Assembly (NCBI GenBank): GCA_021778335.1
Contig: JAJYCN010000013.1
Coordinates: 1-37,048, forward strand
Source of the DNA: Acidobacteriota bacterium
GTDB lineage: Bacteria > Acidobacteriota > Terriglobia > Bryobacterales > Bryobacteraceae
DNA: 37,048 nucleotides
Direction: 5' to 3'
Both the position numbers and the translations under genes were made by a program. The notes beneath the pieces are model-generated. The model made no database searches and had not been told where the DNA came from. It saw only the letters and a list, made by a program, of their open reading frames with translations. Each line of letters opens with the position of its first letter. Position 1 is the first letter of the stretch. Positions 1-8,146 of the stretch are shown piece after piece.

Positions 1-1798
1 TTTTTGTCGGGTCGTACGCCCGCAAATATCTCGGATTTTCGAGATCACAGTCGTGCACGCCGTGAAAATCCACGCCCGCCTTGAAAAGATCCGACGCCCG
101 CGCCAGGCCGAGCGCCGTCAGATACCCGCCGTAAGAGCCGCCCCACAAGCCGATCCGTGTCCCATCCACGTCGGGCCGGTTCCGAAGATACAGCCCCGCC
201 CCCATCACGTCGTTGAACTCGCTCGCCCCCGTCGCGCCGTAATGCAGCGCCTCTCGAAACTTCATCCCATAGCCGATCCCGCTCCGGTAATTCACGCTCA
301 GCACCACAAACCCGCGGCTCACCAGATATTGGTTCATCGCGTAAGCGTTGTGGTAGTAGTCCATAGGATGCCAGCCCAGTAGCATCTGCCGCCGCGACCC
401 GCCATGAAAGAACACCACCGCCGGACGCGGCCCGGCGCCATGGGGCAAAAAGATCTGCCCATGAATCCGCATACCGTCGGTGGCGGAGAAGATCACCTGC
501 CGCGGCGCCACGATGGAATCGAGCGGAAACGACTTCGGCAGCGCATCGGGCGCGAGATCCCGCCGCTGGCCCGCTTCGAGCATCTCCGCATGGGCCGGAT
601 GCACGGCGCTTGAACTCAGATACGCCAATGCTCCGCCCGCATCTACCGGCGACCATTCGATGTTCTCGCCCGGCGTCAACTCTTTCGCCTCGCCGCCCTC
701 GACCGGAGCGCTCCACAGGTGCCTGCGGTCGATGTCGCCCTCGTTGGACGAATACAGCACCTGGCGGCCATCGCGGCCCATCGACACGTGCTCGACCTCG
801 TACTCTCCCGCGTCGCCCAGATGCGTCGCTTCGCCGCCGCTGACCGGCACCGAATACAACTGCAGCCAGCCGGTTCCTTCCCACGGAAACACGATCCGCC
901 CGCCCGTGCCCCAGAAAAGCTGATTCGTCGCTTCCATCCCGCGAAACACGCTGCCCACGCCCGCGTGAGCCCGCCAGATCTCGCGTCCCACCCCGGTTGT
1001 CGCGTCGGCCATGCGTATCGACCAAGGCTCGGCCTCGCGCAGCGGCCCGAAGGTGAAGTCGCGCTTCAGCGCCGGAATCCGGCGGAACGCAACCTGTTTC
1101 CCGTCGGGCGACCACACCGGCTCCGCGTCGCGGTCCACGCTTGGGTCCAGGTATACCAGCTTGTGCGTGTCGAACTCGTACACGCCGATGAAGCTGTGAT
1201 TTCCCCGGTCGCTGACAAAGGCCAGCCTCGCTCCATCGGGCGATACACGCAATTCCGACTCTTTCCCGCGCACATGGAGCAGCAGTTCCGGCTTCGAGCC
1301 TTGCTCAAGTCCTACGCGATGAATCTCGCCGTTCCGCGTCACGTAGAGCACCGAAGCGCCACCCGGCATCATCGCCGGTTCCATCCCCTCGGCCAGTTTG
1401 CGCGGCGAGCCGCCCGCGACAGGGATGATCCACAAATCCTGCTCGACGCCTTCCGTCAAACTCGCCGGGTTCGGGTCCGTTGCGCCGGGAAACTCGAAGT
1501 CGCCGCCGCGCACGTAAACGATGGATCCGCCGTCGGGCGTCCACACCATCTGGGCGATTTCCTGCCCGTCGTCGGCTGTGTAACTCGTGAGCCGTCGCCC
1601 GGCTTCACCCTTCACCCCGGCAACCCAGATGTTGCGCGCGCCACGCTCGTTGTACACCCAGGCCACTTCGCCGCCGCGCGGAGAAGCTGTCAAATCGGAC
1701 GGGAACGGTGCGCTGAGCAACCCCTCCAGCGTCACGGGCGCGCCAACCAGCGCCGGCGCGCACACAAGCAACGGGACAACCAAAGTTCGGCGAAACAT
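1..1798 (-). CDS. S9 family (prolyl oligopeptidase/DPP-IV-like) peptidase, C-terminus cut off by window
   Basis: About 599 residues are present, starting at ATG 1798-1796 with an export signal (MFRRTLVVPLLVCAPALVGA). The middle is a TolB/PD40-type beta-propeller with recurring SPDG/TPDG and 'PVWSPDGKQVAF' blades. The alpha/beta-hydrolase part begins near residue 490 and contains the nucleophile elbow GLWGGSYGG, with Ser555 at 136-134. The catalytic Asp and His must lie in the missing 80-100 residues beyond position 1. Family members cleave peptides or remove N-terminal dipeptides in the periplasm. It is the last visible gene of a minus-strand run behind the slipin and SPOR genes (44 bp after the SPOR stop). 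A TATAAA box lies at 1813-1808. The family is clear; the specificity is not. Confidence 0.93.
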   Translation of the reverse strand, partial: MFRRTLVVPLLVCAPALVGAPVTLEGLLSAPFPSDLTASPRGGEVAWVYNERGARNIWVAGVKGEAGRRLTSYTADDGQEIAQMVWTPDGGSIVYVRGGDFEFPGATDPNPASLTEGVEQDLWIIPVAGGSPRKLAEGMEPAMMPGGASVLYVTRNGEIHRVGLEQGSKPELLLHVRGKESELRVSPDGARLAFVSDRGNHSFIGVYEFDTHKLVYLDPSVDRDAEPVWSPDGKQVAFRRIPALKRDFTFGPLREAEPWSIRMADATTGVGREIWRAHAGVGSVFRGMEATNQLFWGTGGRIVFPWEGTGWLQLYSVPVSGGEATHLGDAGEYEVEHVSMGRDGRQVLYSSNEGDIDRRHLWSAPVEGGEAKELTPGENIEWSPVDAGGALAYLSSSAVHPAHAEMLEAGQRRDLAPDALPKSFPLDSIVAPRQVIFSATDGMRIHGQIFLPHGAGPRPAVVFFHGGSRRQMLLGWHPMDYYHNAYAMNQYLVSRGFVVLSVNYRSGIGYGMKFREALHYGATGASEFNDVMGAGLYLRNRPDVDGTRIGLWGGSYGGYLTALGLARASDLFKAGVDFHGVHDCDLENPRYLRAYDPTK

Positions 1799-1842
1799 GC
1801 TGCTTCGTTTATAACCCGCGCGGGGTCAACCGTGTTGCCGCA

Positions 1843-2439
1843 CTAAAATTTGCGGACGATCGGGTGGAAGCCTTTGCCTTCGAGCACACTCCGCAGCCGC
1901 GCCAGGTCAGCCGCGTCTTTCGTCGGCCCCACCAGCACACGGATCAAGCCGTTCGGCGCAGGAGACAGACGCACGTGCAGATTGTCCTTGCCCAGCGCGA
2001 CGGCCACGGTCTCCGCATCCGCGCGTGCCGTCGCTACAACCTGCAGAAACGTCTCGCCGCTCTCCGGCTGCGTGACGTGAAGGATTGCGCCTTCGGCTGG
2101 TGCGCTCGCCGGCTCGGTGGGCGTCTTGGGCGCCGGCTCCTTTGGAGTAGCCTGCTCAGGCTGTGGCTTCTCCGGCGGCGGCGCCGGCGCCGCGGCAGGG
2201 GAATCATTCGATGCTGTCTCGGGCGCGGGGGAATCCTTCACGGGCGCGGGACCATTATCCGAGGCGGCCTTCGCCGCGGCCGGTGAACGCGCCAGAGCGT
2301 TTTGCGCGCCGGCGTTCCGGCCGACCATATATCCCATCGCGAAATAGATCCCCAGCAGTATCACCAGGATCGCGAAAATCCCCAGCAACTGCGCGTTGCC
2401 AAGCGTCAGTTCGTATTCGCCGTCTTCGTTGCGTTGCAA
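1843..2439 (-). CDS. SPOR-domain membrane protein
   Basis: This 198-residue protein has a short cytoplasmic N-terminus, one membrane segment (about residues 17-38, LLGIFAILVILLGIYFAMGY), a Pro/Ala/Glu-rich linker (about 45-118) and a C-terminal SPOR domain (about 120-198). SPOR domains bind denuded septal peptidoglycan, and the layout matches FtsN/DamX-type division or cell-wall proteins. The start is the TTG at 2439: there is no in-frame ATG before the membrane helix, and the nearest Shine-Dalgarno-like stretch (AAAGGAG) lies about 14 nt upstream, inside the end of the slipin gene. Only 6 bp separate it from the slipin stop, so the two are probably co-transcribed. The exact role is unknown. 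Confidence 0.85.
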   Translation of the reverse strand: MQRNEDGEYELTLGNAQLLGIFAILVILLGIYFAMGYMVGRNAGAQNALARSPAAAKAASDNGPAPVKDSPAPETASNDSPAAAPAPPPEKPQPEQATPKEPAPKTPTEPASAPAEGAILHVTQPESGETFLQVVATARADAETVAVALGKDNLHVRLSPAPNGLIRVLVGPTKDAADLARLRSVLEGKGFHPIVRKF

Positions 2440-2445
2440 GTTAAG

Positions 2446-3240
2446 CTACGACTCTCCTTTTGCTGCCTCCGGCGGCCGCGCTCCCGCCTCGCGCATCGTC
2501 CGCGCCAGGTTCGAAATGATGTCGATCGGCAGCGGAAACACAACGGTCGTGTTCTTCTCCGTCCCGATCTCCACCAGCGTCTGCAAATATCGTAACTGGA
2601 TCGCGGCCGGCTGTCGCTGGATCACCTCCGCCGCCATCGCCAGTTTCTCCGCCGCCACATACTCGCCCTCGGCGTGAATGATCTTGGCGCGCCGCTCGCG
2701 CTCGGCCTCGGCCTGCCGCGCAATCGCGCGGATCATCTGATCCGGCAGATCCACCTGCTTCACTTCCACCATGCTCACCTTGATGCCCCACGGCCCGGTG
2801 TGTTGGTCGAGCACCGATTGCAGCCGGACGTTCAGCTTCTCGCGCTGGCTGAGCAATTCGTCCAACTCCACCTCCCCGAGCACGCTCCGAAGCGTAGTTT
2901 GCGAAACCTGAGACGTCGCGTAGAGATAGTTCGCCACCTCCACCACGGCCTTCACTGGGTCCACGACGCGGAAGTACACCACGGCGTTCACCTTCACGGT
3001 CACGTTGTCCTTGGTAACCACGTCCTGCGGCGGCACCTCCATCGTCTCCACGCGCAGCGAAATTCTCACCATGCGGTCGACCGGCGCGAATACAAGTATC
3101 ACGCCCGGGCCCTTCGGCTGAGGCAAAATGCGGCCCAGGCGGAACACCACGCCCCGCTCGTATTCGGCAAGAATATTGATCGATCGGATGAGGTAGACAG
3201 CAACAATCAGGATGGGAACCAGCAGAACCAGATTGGGCAT
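2446..3240 (-). CDS. Slipin: SPFH/Band 7 (stomatin-like) membrane protein
   Basis: This 264-residue protein has an N-terminal membrane hairpin (about 3-20), then '[17 protein letters not shown]', the entry to an SPFH/Band 7 domain (about 22-190). A charged helix ([17 protein letters not shown]) and a C-terminal oligomerisation region follow. Bacterial slipins form ring-like membrane scaffolds and are functionally tied to NfeD proteases, which can cleave the stomatin C-terminus. An NfeD gene is nearby (4754-6061, same strand) but separated by an opposite-strand gene. A good Shine-Dalgarno (AAAGGAG) lies 7 nt before ATG 3240. It heads a minus-strand run with SPOR and S9 genes. Length and domain order are normal for the family. 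Confidence 0.95.
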   Translation of the reverse strand: MPNLVLLVPILIVAVYLIRSINILAEYERGVVFRLGRILPQPKGPGVILVFAPVDRMVRISLRVETMEVPPQDVVTKDNVTVKVNAVVYFRVVDPVKAVVEVANYLYATSQVSQTTLRSVLGEVELDELLSQREKLNVRLQSVLDQHTGPWGIKVSMVEVKQVDLPDQMIRAIARQAEAERERRAKIIHAEGEYVAAEKLAMAAEVIQRQPAAIQLRYLQTLVEIGTEKNTTVVFPLPIDIISNLARTMREAGARPPEAAKGES

Positions 3241-3315
3241 GAACGGCTCCTTTCCAGCCGGGCTGCTCTTACTGTATCAACGCGGTAAGAATCAAGCCCG
3301 TTCCCGCATCTTACA

Positions 3316-4815
3316 ATGAGATCCGTGACCGGTGGGAAATGGCTTGTGTTTGCGGCCGCGCTTGCGGCGCTAGCCCTGAATGACGGCGACTTCGGCACCA
3401 TCGATACGGCGCGCCGTCTCGACGTCGCTCACTCCTGGTGGACCGGTTCTCCCGAAGTCGACGCCGCCCATGCGGCGGGCTTCGGCGTTTATGACCCCCA
3501 CGGCAGGCTTCGCGCGTGGTACGGCATTGGCCAGAGTCTCGTGCTTCTGCCGATCGATCTCGCTTGTTCGACCGTGGTTGAGGCCGTCGCGAATCGATAT
3601 TCGCTCGATGACACCGCGAGCACGAAACTCCGCGTGCTTCTGGCCTCGCTGATTCTCGCGTCTCTCACCAGCGCCGCAGCCGTCGCCGCCGCCTTGGCCG
3701 CCCTTGGCGCACTCGGCTTCTCCCCGCCCGATGCCCTCGCCGGCGCCCTGACCCTGCTCTTCGGCACGACGTTCTTTCATTACATGCAGAACTCTCAGGA
3801 GAACAATCTGCTGCTGGCGTTGTTTCTCACCGCGCTCTGGTGCGCGCTGCGCTGGCTCGACTCCCGCCGTGACGTCTGGGCCATCGCCGCCGCCCTCGCA
3901 TCCGGCATGTCGCTCATCACCCGCCTGCCGTGCCTGCTCGATACCGCGGTCATCGCCTCTTTGGTCCTGCTCACCGCCCGCCGGTCCAGCGCACGCTTTT
4001 TCGTCGTCTTCGCCCCGTCCTATTTTGTCTTCGTAGTCGTCGACCGCTGGTATCAATGGGAGCGTTTTGGCTCGGCCTGGACCACCTACATGGGCCTGCT
4101 AAGTCTCCAGGGCCGCGCACATGGGACTCCCGCGGCATACCCATTCGGCTACCCGTTCTGGCACGGCTTTTGGGGCGCGCTTGTCTCGCCCCAAAAGTCG
4201 ATCTTCCTTTACGACCCTTTGCTCGTTGCCTCCCTTGCACTTCTCCTCTGGCGATGTCGCGACATCTCTGTCGTGCTGAAGTACTATGCGATTTCGCTCG
4301 TATGCGCCGTCCTGGTCTACGCGTCTTTCTACGCAACCTTCGTCACGTACGCTGGCGACGTGGCCTGGGGCGACCGCTTCACCGCCACCTCCGTCGAACT
4401 CCTCGCCATGCTGTCTGGCCCGCTCGCGGTTCGTCACTGGCACGAATTGCCGCTCTCCTCGAAATTTGCGCTCGTGCCGCTGGCGTGCATTTCGTTCTTG
4501 GAGCAGATCCTCTCTACGACACTCCTGTCGTCGGCCGAAATCGCCCAGAGGGCGTCCTCCGCGATCTGGCAGCGGTTGGCGAATGTACCACTGCTCCTGC
4601 GCGGAGACACCGGCAATCCCGCTTGGCGCGCCGTTCCCAAGGCCTGGCGCACCTGGAACTACCTGCCGTTCCACTTGCGTGAAAACTATCCCTCTTTAAT
4701 GCCCGCCGCGTTCGCCTTGTGGGCGGTCTTGCTGGCCGCTACCGCCGCCGCCGTCACGATGGCGGTCCGCTCAGCGGTTTCGCGGACTCCCCCGCAGGCT
4801 CCACGCGCAGGGTAA
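3316..4815 (+). CDS. Multi-pass membrane protein, possible GT-C-type glycosyltransferase
   Basis: This 499-residue protein has roughly ten or more hydrophobic segments, a first helix at about 9-22 and a last one near 470-488. The first loop after helix 1 carries acidic residues (NDGDFGTIDTARRLD), as in GT-C enzymes, where a loop-1 acidic residue helps catalysis. No decisive family motif was found, so the GT-C label is an inference from topology. GT-C enzymes move sugars from polyprenyl-phosphate donors across the membrane. The gene faces away from the slipin gene (75 bp shared upstream region). Its last 62 bp overlap the 3' end of the NfeD gene on the other strand. It sits between two genes that usually neighbour each other, so it may be an insertion. 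Confidence 0.75.
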   Translation: MRSVTGGKWLVFAAALAALALNDGDFGTIDTARRLDVAHSWWTGSPEVDAAHAAGFGVYDPHGRLRAWYGIGQSLVLLPIDLACSTVVEAVANRYSLDDTASTKLRVLLASLILASLTSAAAVAAALAALGALGFSPPDALAGALTLLFGTTFFHYMQNSQENNLLLALFLTALWCALRWLDSRRDVWAIAAALASGMSLITRLPCLLDTAVIASLVLLTARRSSARFFVVFAPSYFVFVVVDRWYQWERFGSAWTTYMGLLSLQGRAHGTPAAYPFGYPFWHGFWGALVSPQKSIFLYDPLLVASLALLLWRCRDISVVLKYYAISLVCAVLVYASFYATFVTYAGDVAWGDRFTATSVELLAMLSGPLAVRHWHELPLSSKFALVPLACISFLEQILSTTLLSSAEIAQRASSAIWQRLANVPLLLRGDTGNPAWRAVPKAWRTWNYLPFHLRENYPSLMPAAFALWAVLLAATAAAVTMAVRSAVSRTPPQAPRAG

Positions 4816-6061
4816 GCCCGTCTTCAAGCGATAGCACACGGACCAGCGAACCTTCCGCCGCCGGCCGCGTCGAGACCGCGTTCCACAGCTCACCTCGCAC
4901 GAAGACCCGTCCCGCCGGATCGAGCGCCGTGCGCGCTACGGCGAGTTCTCCTGTCATGCCCGCAATGCCCGTTATCACCTTCGCTGCCCGCGCCTTCAGG
5001 ACCAGGGAAACCAGGAAAATCGTGATCGCCGCAAACGGCAGCGTCACCGCTACGGCCGTTAGGAAGTGAATCCGCAACTCGGGCGGACCCTCCACCAGCA
5101 GCATGGCCCCAAGGATCATCGCCGCCGCCCCGCCAGCCCCGAGGATGCCGTGCGAGGCGAACTTCGCCTCGAGCACGAACAATACCAGCGCCAGTACCAG
5201 CAGCGCCGCGCCGATCCAATCGATCGGAAACAGCGACAACGAAGCGAATCCCAACAAGGCCAGCATGGCGCCAACTACGCCCGGCGCGATCAGGCCCGGA
5301 TGCGTGAACTCGATATACAAGCCCAACGCTCCCAACACAAGCAGGATGAAGCCGGTATTCGGATCCGCGATCGCCGACAGAAAGCGCTGCCGCATCGTGA
5401 GGGGAAGCTCCTCTACCCGGGCGCCGGCCAGATGCAGCGTCGTGCTTCGGCCGTCGATGCGGGTCACCGTGCGCCCCTCCAGCGCAGTCAGCAATGCCTT
5501 CTCGTCAGGTTCGATCAGCTCAATCAAGTGCTGATCCAACGCCTCTTTATCCGTCACCGAGACCGCCTGCCGGATCGTCTTCTCTGACAGGTCCGTGTTC
5601 CTCCCACGCCGGGAGGTCAGCGAGCGCATCAAAGCGGCCGAATCGTTTTCCACTTTGGCGCGCATCACGGGGTCCATCTGCTGGCCAAGCAACACAGGTG
5701 AGGCCGCGCCGGTGTTCGTGCCCGGCGCCATCGCCGCTACGTCACCCGCCTCGAGCAGGAAGAATCCGGCGCTCGCCGCCCTCCCGCCGCTCGGCGTCAC
5801 ATACGTGATCACCGGGACCGGCGAGGCGTCCAAAGTCTCAATGATCCGTCTCGTTGCATCCAGCATTCCCCCTGGCGTATTCAGCCGGAGCAGCAGCGCC
5901 GAGGCGCCTTCGGCCTTCGCCCGCGCGAGCGCCGACGCTACGATCTCCTCCGTCACCGGATGAATCACGCCGTCGAGATCGACAGCAATGACCACCGGCG
6001 CGGCCAAACCGGAGGACACCGCCAGCGCCATCGCGATCGTCAGCGCGCGCATCCGCACCAT
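4754..6061 (-). CDS. Long-form NfeD (ClpP-class) membrane serine protease
   Basis: This 435-residue protein has a signal peptide (about 1-21), a ClpP/SppA-like protease domain (about 23-200), several membrane helices (about 230-345) and a C-terminal NfeD OB-fold (about 360-420, 'GMTGELAVARTALDPAG' and 'VFVRGELWNAVS'). The nucleophile is Ser97 in GGRAASAGF; the general-base Lys is probably Lys136 in MRAKVEND, by analogy with the Ser-Lys dyad of archaeal NfeD proteases. LNTPGG at about 60-65 supplies the oxyanion side. Such proteases process stomatin-type partners, and the slipin at 2446-3240 is the likely one. A TATAGT box lies 9 nt before the ATG inside an inverted repeat. The 3' end overlaps the gene on the other strand by 62 bp. 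Confidence 0.95.
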   Translation of the reverse strand: MVRMRALTIAMALAVSSGLAAPVVIAVDLDGVIHPVTEEIVASALARAKAEGASALLLRLNTPGGMLDATRRIIETLDASPVPVITYVTPSGGRAASAGFFLLEAGDVAAMAPGTNTGAASPVLLGQQMDPVMRAKVENDSAALMRSLTSRRGRNTDLSEKTIRQAVSVTDKEALDQHLIELIEPDEKALLTALEGRTVTRIDGRSTTLHLAGARVEELPLTMRQRFLSAIADPNTGFILLVLGALGLYIEFTHPGLIAPGVVGAMLALLGFASLSLFPIDWIGAALLVLALVLFVLEAKFASHGILGAGGAAAMILGAMLLVEGPPELRIHFLTAVAVTLPFAAITIFLVSLVLKARAAKVITGIAGMTGELAVARTALDPAGRVFVRGELWNAVSTRPAAEGSLVRVLSLEDGLTLRVEPAGESAKPLSGPPS

Positions 6062-6083
6062 TCTGCGCTCACTATAGCGCAGA
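6062..6083. promoter_or_regulatory. Perfect 8-bp inverted repeat bracketing the -10 box of nfeD
   Basis: The arms TCTGCGCT (6062-6069) and AGCGCAGA (6076-6083) are perfect complements separated by 6 bp. The minus-strand hexamer TATAGT (6076-6071) lies in the spacer and ends 9 nt before the NfeD ATG. A regulator bound here would cover the -10 element. The same sequence could instead form a short hairpin at the mRNA 5' end. There is no clear -35 box. Confidence 0.4.
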
Positions 6084-6137
6084 CGGAACCATCTCCCCTG
6101 CCGCGGCGTATTCCTCCATGAAGGGGGCTATCCGGTC

Positions 6138-6329
6138 ATGTTCACATTTCTTCTCTGGTGCCTGCTGCTGGTGGTCTGTTGGCCGATCGCGATACTCGCG
6201 CTGATCGCGTACCCGTTCGTCTGGCTGCTCCTGCTTCCCCTGCGAATTGTAGGAATTGCAGTGGACGGCGTTCTGCATCTGATCTGGGCGCTGTTCACCT
6301 TCCCGGCGCACGTACTCCGCCGAATTTGA
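6138..6329 (+). CDS. Small hydrophobic membrane protein, 63 aa
   Basis: The product is almost entirely hydrophobic, with two probable membrane segments (about 2-31 and 33-57) and a basic end (HVLRRI). A GGGGG stretch lies about 10 nt upstream of the ATG and could serve as the ribosome binding site. It lies in the gap between the divergent nfeD and the JAB-like gene at 6355, with 25 bp to the next start. I do not recognise a family. The continuous hydrophobic pattern, the low chance of such a frame in GC-rich intergenic DNA and the matching orientation with the downstream gene argue that it is real. Confidence 0.5.
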   Translation: MFTFLLWCLLLVVCWPIAILALIAYPFVWLLLLPLRIVGIAVDGVLHLIWALFTFPAHVLRRI

Positions 6330-6354
6330 ACGCGGTTTCTGCTAGTTTGGAGGC

Positions 6355-7344
6355 TTGACCAACGGCACGATCGAATTCGCCCTCGACTGCCCGAAATCCC
6401 TCCTGAGGGATGTCTACAAGTGTGCCTGGCGCTTCCGGAAAAAGGCTTACTTCTGCGGCGTTTTTTTCGGACACCGGAACGGCCCAATCATTCGAATCGA
6501 AGCGTGGCGGGGTGATTCGGCTGGACCCAGGCCGGGCGGTCTGCTTGAAAACGTTGGCGGCGAGGCCGCGCGCATCGAGCGAGTGCTCGCCGAGGCCCTA
6601 AGCGATTCCACCCTCGAAGACCTCAAGCCCATGGGTTGGTTCGTGGCGCGCCGGGAAGGCGATCTCGTGCCCCAGCCTCCGGAAGCGGAACTCTACGACC
6701 GCCTATTCGCCGAGCCCTGGCAGGTCATGCTGCTCCTGCGCCCGGGAGGCGCGCAAGGCGCGGCGCGATTCTTCGGCCGCGGCGCTCAGCCAGCCGATCC
6801 GTTGGTACTCGATGACGGCCATGGCCGGGGCAACCCGCCCGAAAAACAACGTTCCATAGCCCGGAGTCTGGTGTTGGTGCTCGCTTCGAGCGGATGGCTT
6901 GTGCTCGTAGCTCTCGGCGCCGCCGCCTGGCTTCAGCCGGGCGCCGCGATCCGGCTGCTTCCGTCTCCGCGCGAAGTTCCACTGCAGTTGACGGCCGGAC
7001 CAGGCGGACTGAACCTGACCTGGGACCACAACGCCGTACGGACCTTGGGCGTGTGGCACGCAACGCTCGCCGTACAAACAGCGGCCCGCACGAAGAGTTA
7101 CGAACTCACGGCGGAGGAAATTTCCTCCGGTAGCTTTCACATCGCGACACCGCCGGACGAAGCGGCTATCGAGATGCTCTTCGTTCCCGACACGGGCGCG
7201 CCGATTCATTCCTACGCGCGGTTTCTTGTTCCCTCGTCTCCGGCCCGGCGAGCGGCCGGTTTGGAGTCAACGAACGACGCCAGCGAGCGGACTGCTCGCA
7301 CTCGCGTAAAGCCGCTTCGGCATACGGCCGGAAAGATACGCTAA
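6355..7344 (+). CDS. Degenerate JAB/MPN-like protein with C-terminal membrane anchor and beta domain
   Basis: This 329-residue protein starts at TTG 6355; an in-frame stop at 6343-6345 excludes earlier starts, and a GGAGG lies only 1 nt upstream. The N-terminal half resembles a JAB/MPN fold: '[10 protein letters not shown]' matches the strand-2 region and '[11 protein letters not shown]' sits where an active JAMM enzyme has HxH. That motif is absent, and '[13 protein letters not shown]' follows as in related acidobacterial proteins. A membrane helix at about 173-195 is followed by a fibronectin-III-like domain (about 205-285). It is probably a non-catalytic, membrane-anchored binding or scaffold protein. 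The last 78 bp overlap the 3' end of thiG on the other strand. Confidence 0.75.
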   Translation: MTNGTIEFALDCPKSLLRDVYKCAWRFRKKAYFCGVFFGHRNGPIIRIEAWRGDSAGPRPGGLLENVGGEAARIERVLAEALSDSTLEDLKPMGWFVARREGDLVPQPPEAELYDRLFAEPWQVMLLLRPGGAQGAARFFGRGAQPADPLVLDDGHGRGNPPEKQRSIARSLVLVLASSGWLVLVALGAAAWLQPGAAIRLLPSPREVPLQLTAGPGGLNLTWDHNAVRTLGVWHATLAVQTAARTKSYELTAEEISSGSFHIATPPDEAAIEMLFVPDTGAPIHSYARFLVPSSPARRAAGLESTNDASERTARTRVKPLRHTAGKIR

Positions 7345-8043
7345 CCGGCCCGCCTCGACGGCGAGTTTCATCGCTTCCGCCATCTTCTCCGAATCCTCGG
7401 CGGCGGCGATGGCGGTATTCATCAGAACGCCGTCAAAGCCCATCTCCATCGCCACGGCGGCGTCGGAGGCCGTGCCCACGCCGGCATCCACAATCAACGG
7501 CACATCCGTGATCATCTCGCGAAGGATGCGGAGATTGGTCGTGTTTTGAATGCCAAGGCCGGAACCGATCGGGGCGCCCAACGGCATAACGGCCGCCGCT
7601 CCGGCGTCGATGAGCCGCTTGGCATTCACCAGATCGTCATTGGTGTAGGGCAGCACGACAAAACCTTCCTTGGCGAGAATCCGAGTCGCCTCGACAAGGC
7701 CGGCATTATCCGGAAACAGCGTCCGTTCATCCCCAATGACTTCGAGCTTCACCCAGTTGGAAAGCCCCACTTCCCGAGCCAGGCGCGCGGTCCGCACGGC
7801 CTCGTCCGCCGTGTAGCAACCCGCCGTATTCGGCAGGATAAAGAGCCGCGTCCGGTCGATGTAGTCGAGCATTGACTCCTTGGCTTTGTCATCGAGATTG
7901 ACGCGGCGCACGGCGACGGTGACCACTTCGGCGCCGCTGGCGGCATGGCATCGCGCCATCTCCTGGAAGCTGCGATACTTGCCCGTCCCTACAAGCAACC
8001 GCGAACGGAACTCGCGGCCCGAGATACGAAGTGGAGTGTCCAT
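7267..8043 (-). CDS. thiG: Thiazole synthase ThiG
   Basis: This 258-residue, full-length enzyme builds the thiazole phosphate ring of thiamine from 1-deoxyxylulose 5-phosphate, dehydroglycine and the ThiS thiocarboxylate. Visible signatures are '[10 protein letters not shown]' near the N-terminus, Schiff-base Lys99 in [10 protein letters not shown], '[11 protein letters not shown]', '[16 protein letters not shown]' and the usual end '[19 protein letters not shown]'. I chose ATG 8043 because ThiG homology begins there; a longer frame reaches 8220 but would run through the terminator region and into the receptor gene. No thiS, thiF or thiH lies nearby. A TATGAT box 6 nt before the ATG and the lack of a Shine-Dalgarno suggest a leaderless transcript. 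The end overlaps the plus-strand gene by 78 bp. Confidence 0.97.
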   Translation of the reverse strand: MDTPLRISGREFRSRLLVGTGKYRSFQEMARCHAASGAEVVTVAVRRVNLDDKAKESMLDYIDRTRLFILPNTAGCYTADEAVRTARLAREVGLSNWVKLEVIGDERTLFPDNAGLVEATRILAKEGFVVLPYTNDDLVNAKRLIDAGAAAVMPLGAPIGSGLGIQNTTNLRILREMITDVPLIVDAGVGTASDAAVAMEMGFDGVLMNTAIAAAEDSEKMAEAMKLAVEAGRLAYLSGRMPKRLYASASSPLAGVVR

Positions 8044-8049
8044 GAGCCG

Positions 8050-8055
8050 ATCATA
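8050..8055 (-). promoter_or_regulatory. -10-like box TATGAT 6 nt before thiG
   Basis: TATGAT (minus strand) is one mismatch from TATAAT and lies 6 nt from the thiG ATG, which would place the transcription start at or within 1-2 nt of the start codon. No Shine-Dalgarno sequence fits in the 6-nt gap. The -35 region is not recognisable. Confidence 0.4.
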
Positions 8056-8086
8056 GCAACGCGCGGCTGGTGATGCCTGAAAACGC

Positions 8087-8122
8087 AAAAGCGGCGCTGA
8101 GGCGGTTCCCCAGCGCCGCAAA
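8087..8122 (-). terminator. Intrinsic terminator of the TonB-type receptor gene
   Basis: On the minus strand, CAGCGCCGC-type arms (8119-8111 and 8099-8091; plus-strand GCGGCGCTG and CAGCGCCGC) form a perfect 9-bp GC stem with an 11-nt loop, followed by TTTT GCG TTTT (8090-8080). It lies 25-60 bp past the receptor stop codon and upstream of thiG, so it separates the two transcripts. Confidence 0.85.
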
Positions 8123-8146
8123 GTAAGCGAGACTAACTGACGAAGT

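Noticed and set aside
719-1846. 375-codon open frame on the plus strand over the S9 peptidase
   Set aside because: It is antisense to a well-supported peptidase with an intact GxSxGG motif. The product is His/Arg-rich and low in hydrophobic order, as expected for an antisense frame.
8044-8146. TPP riboswitch in front of thiG
   Set aside because: The gap holds the receptor terminator and a -10-like box 6 nt before the start; no CUGAGA thi-box or matching stems are visible.
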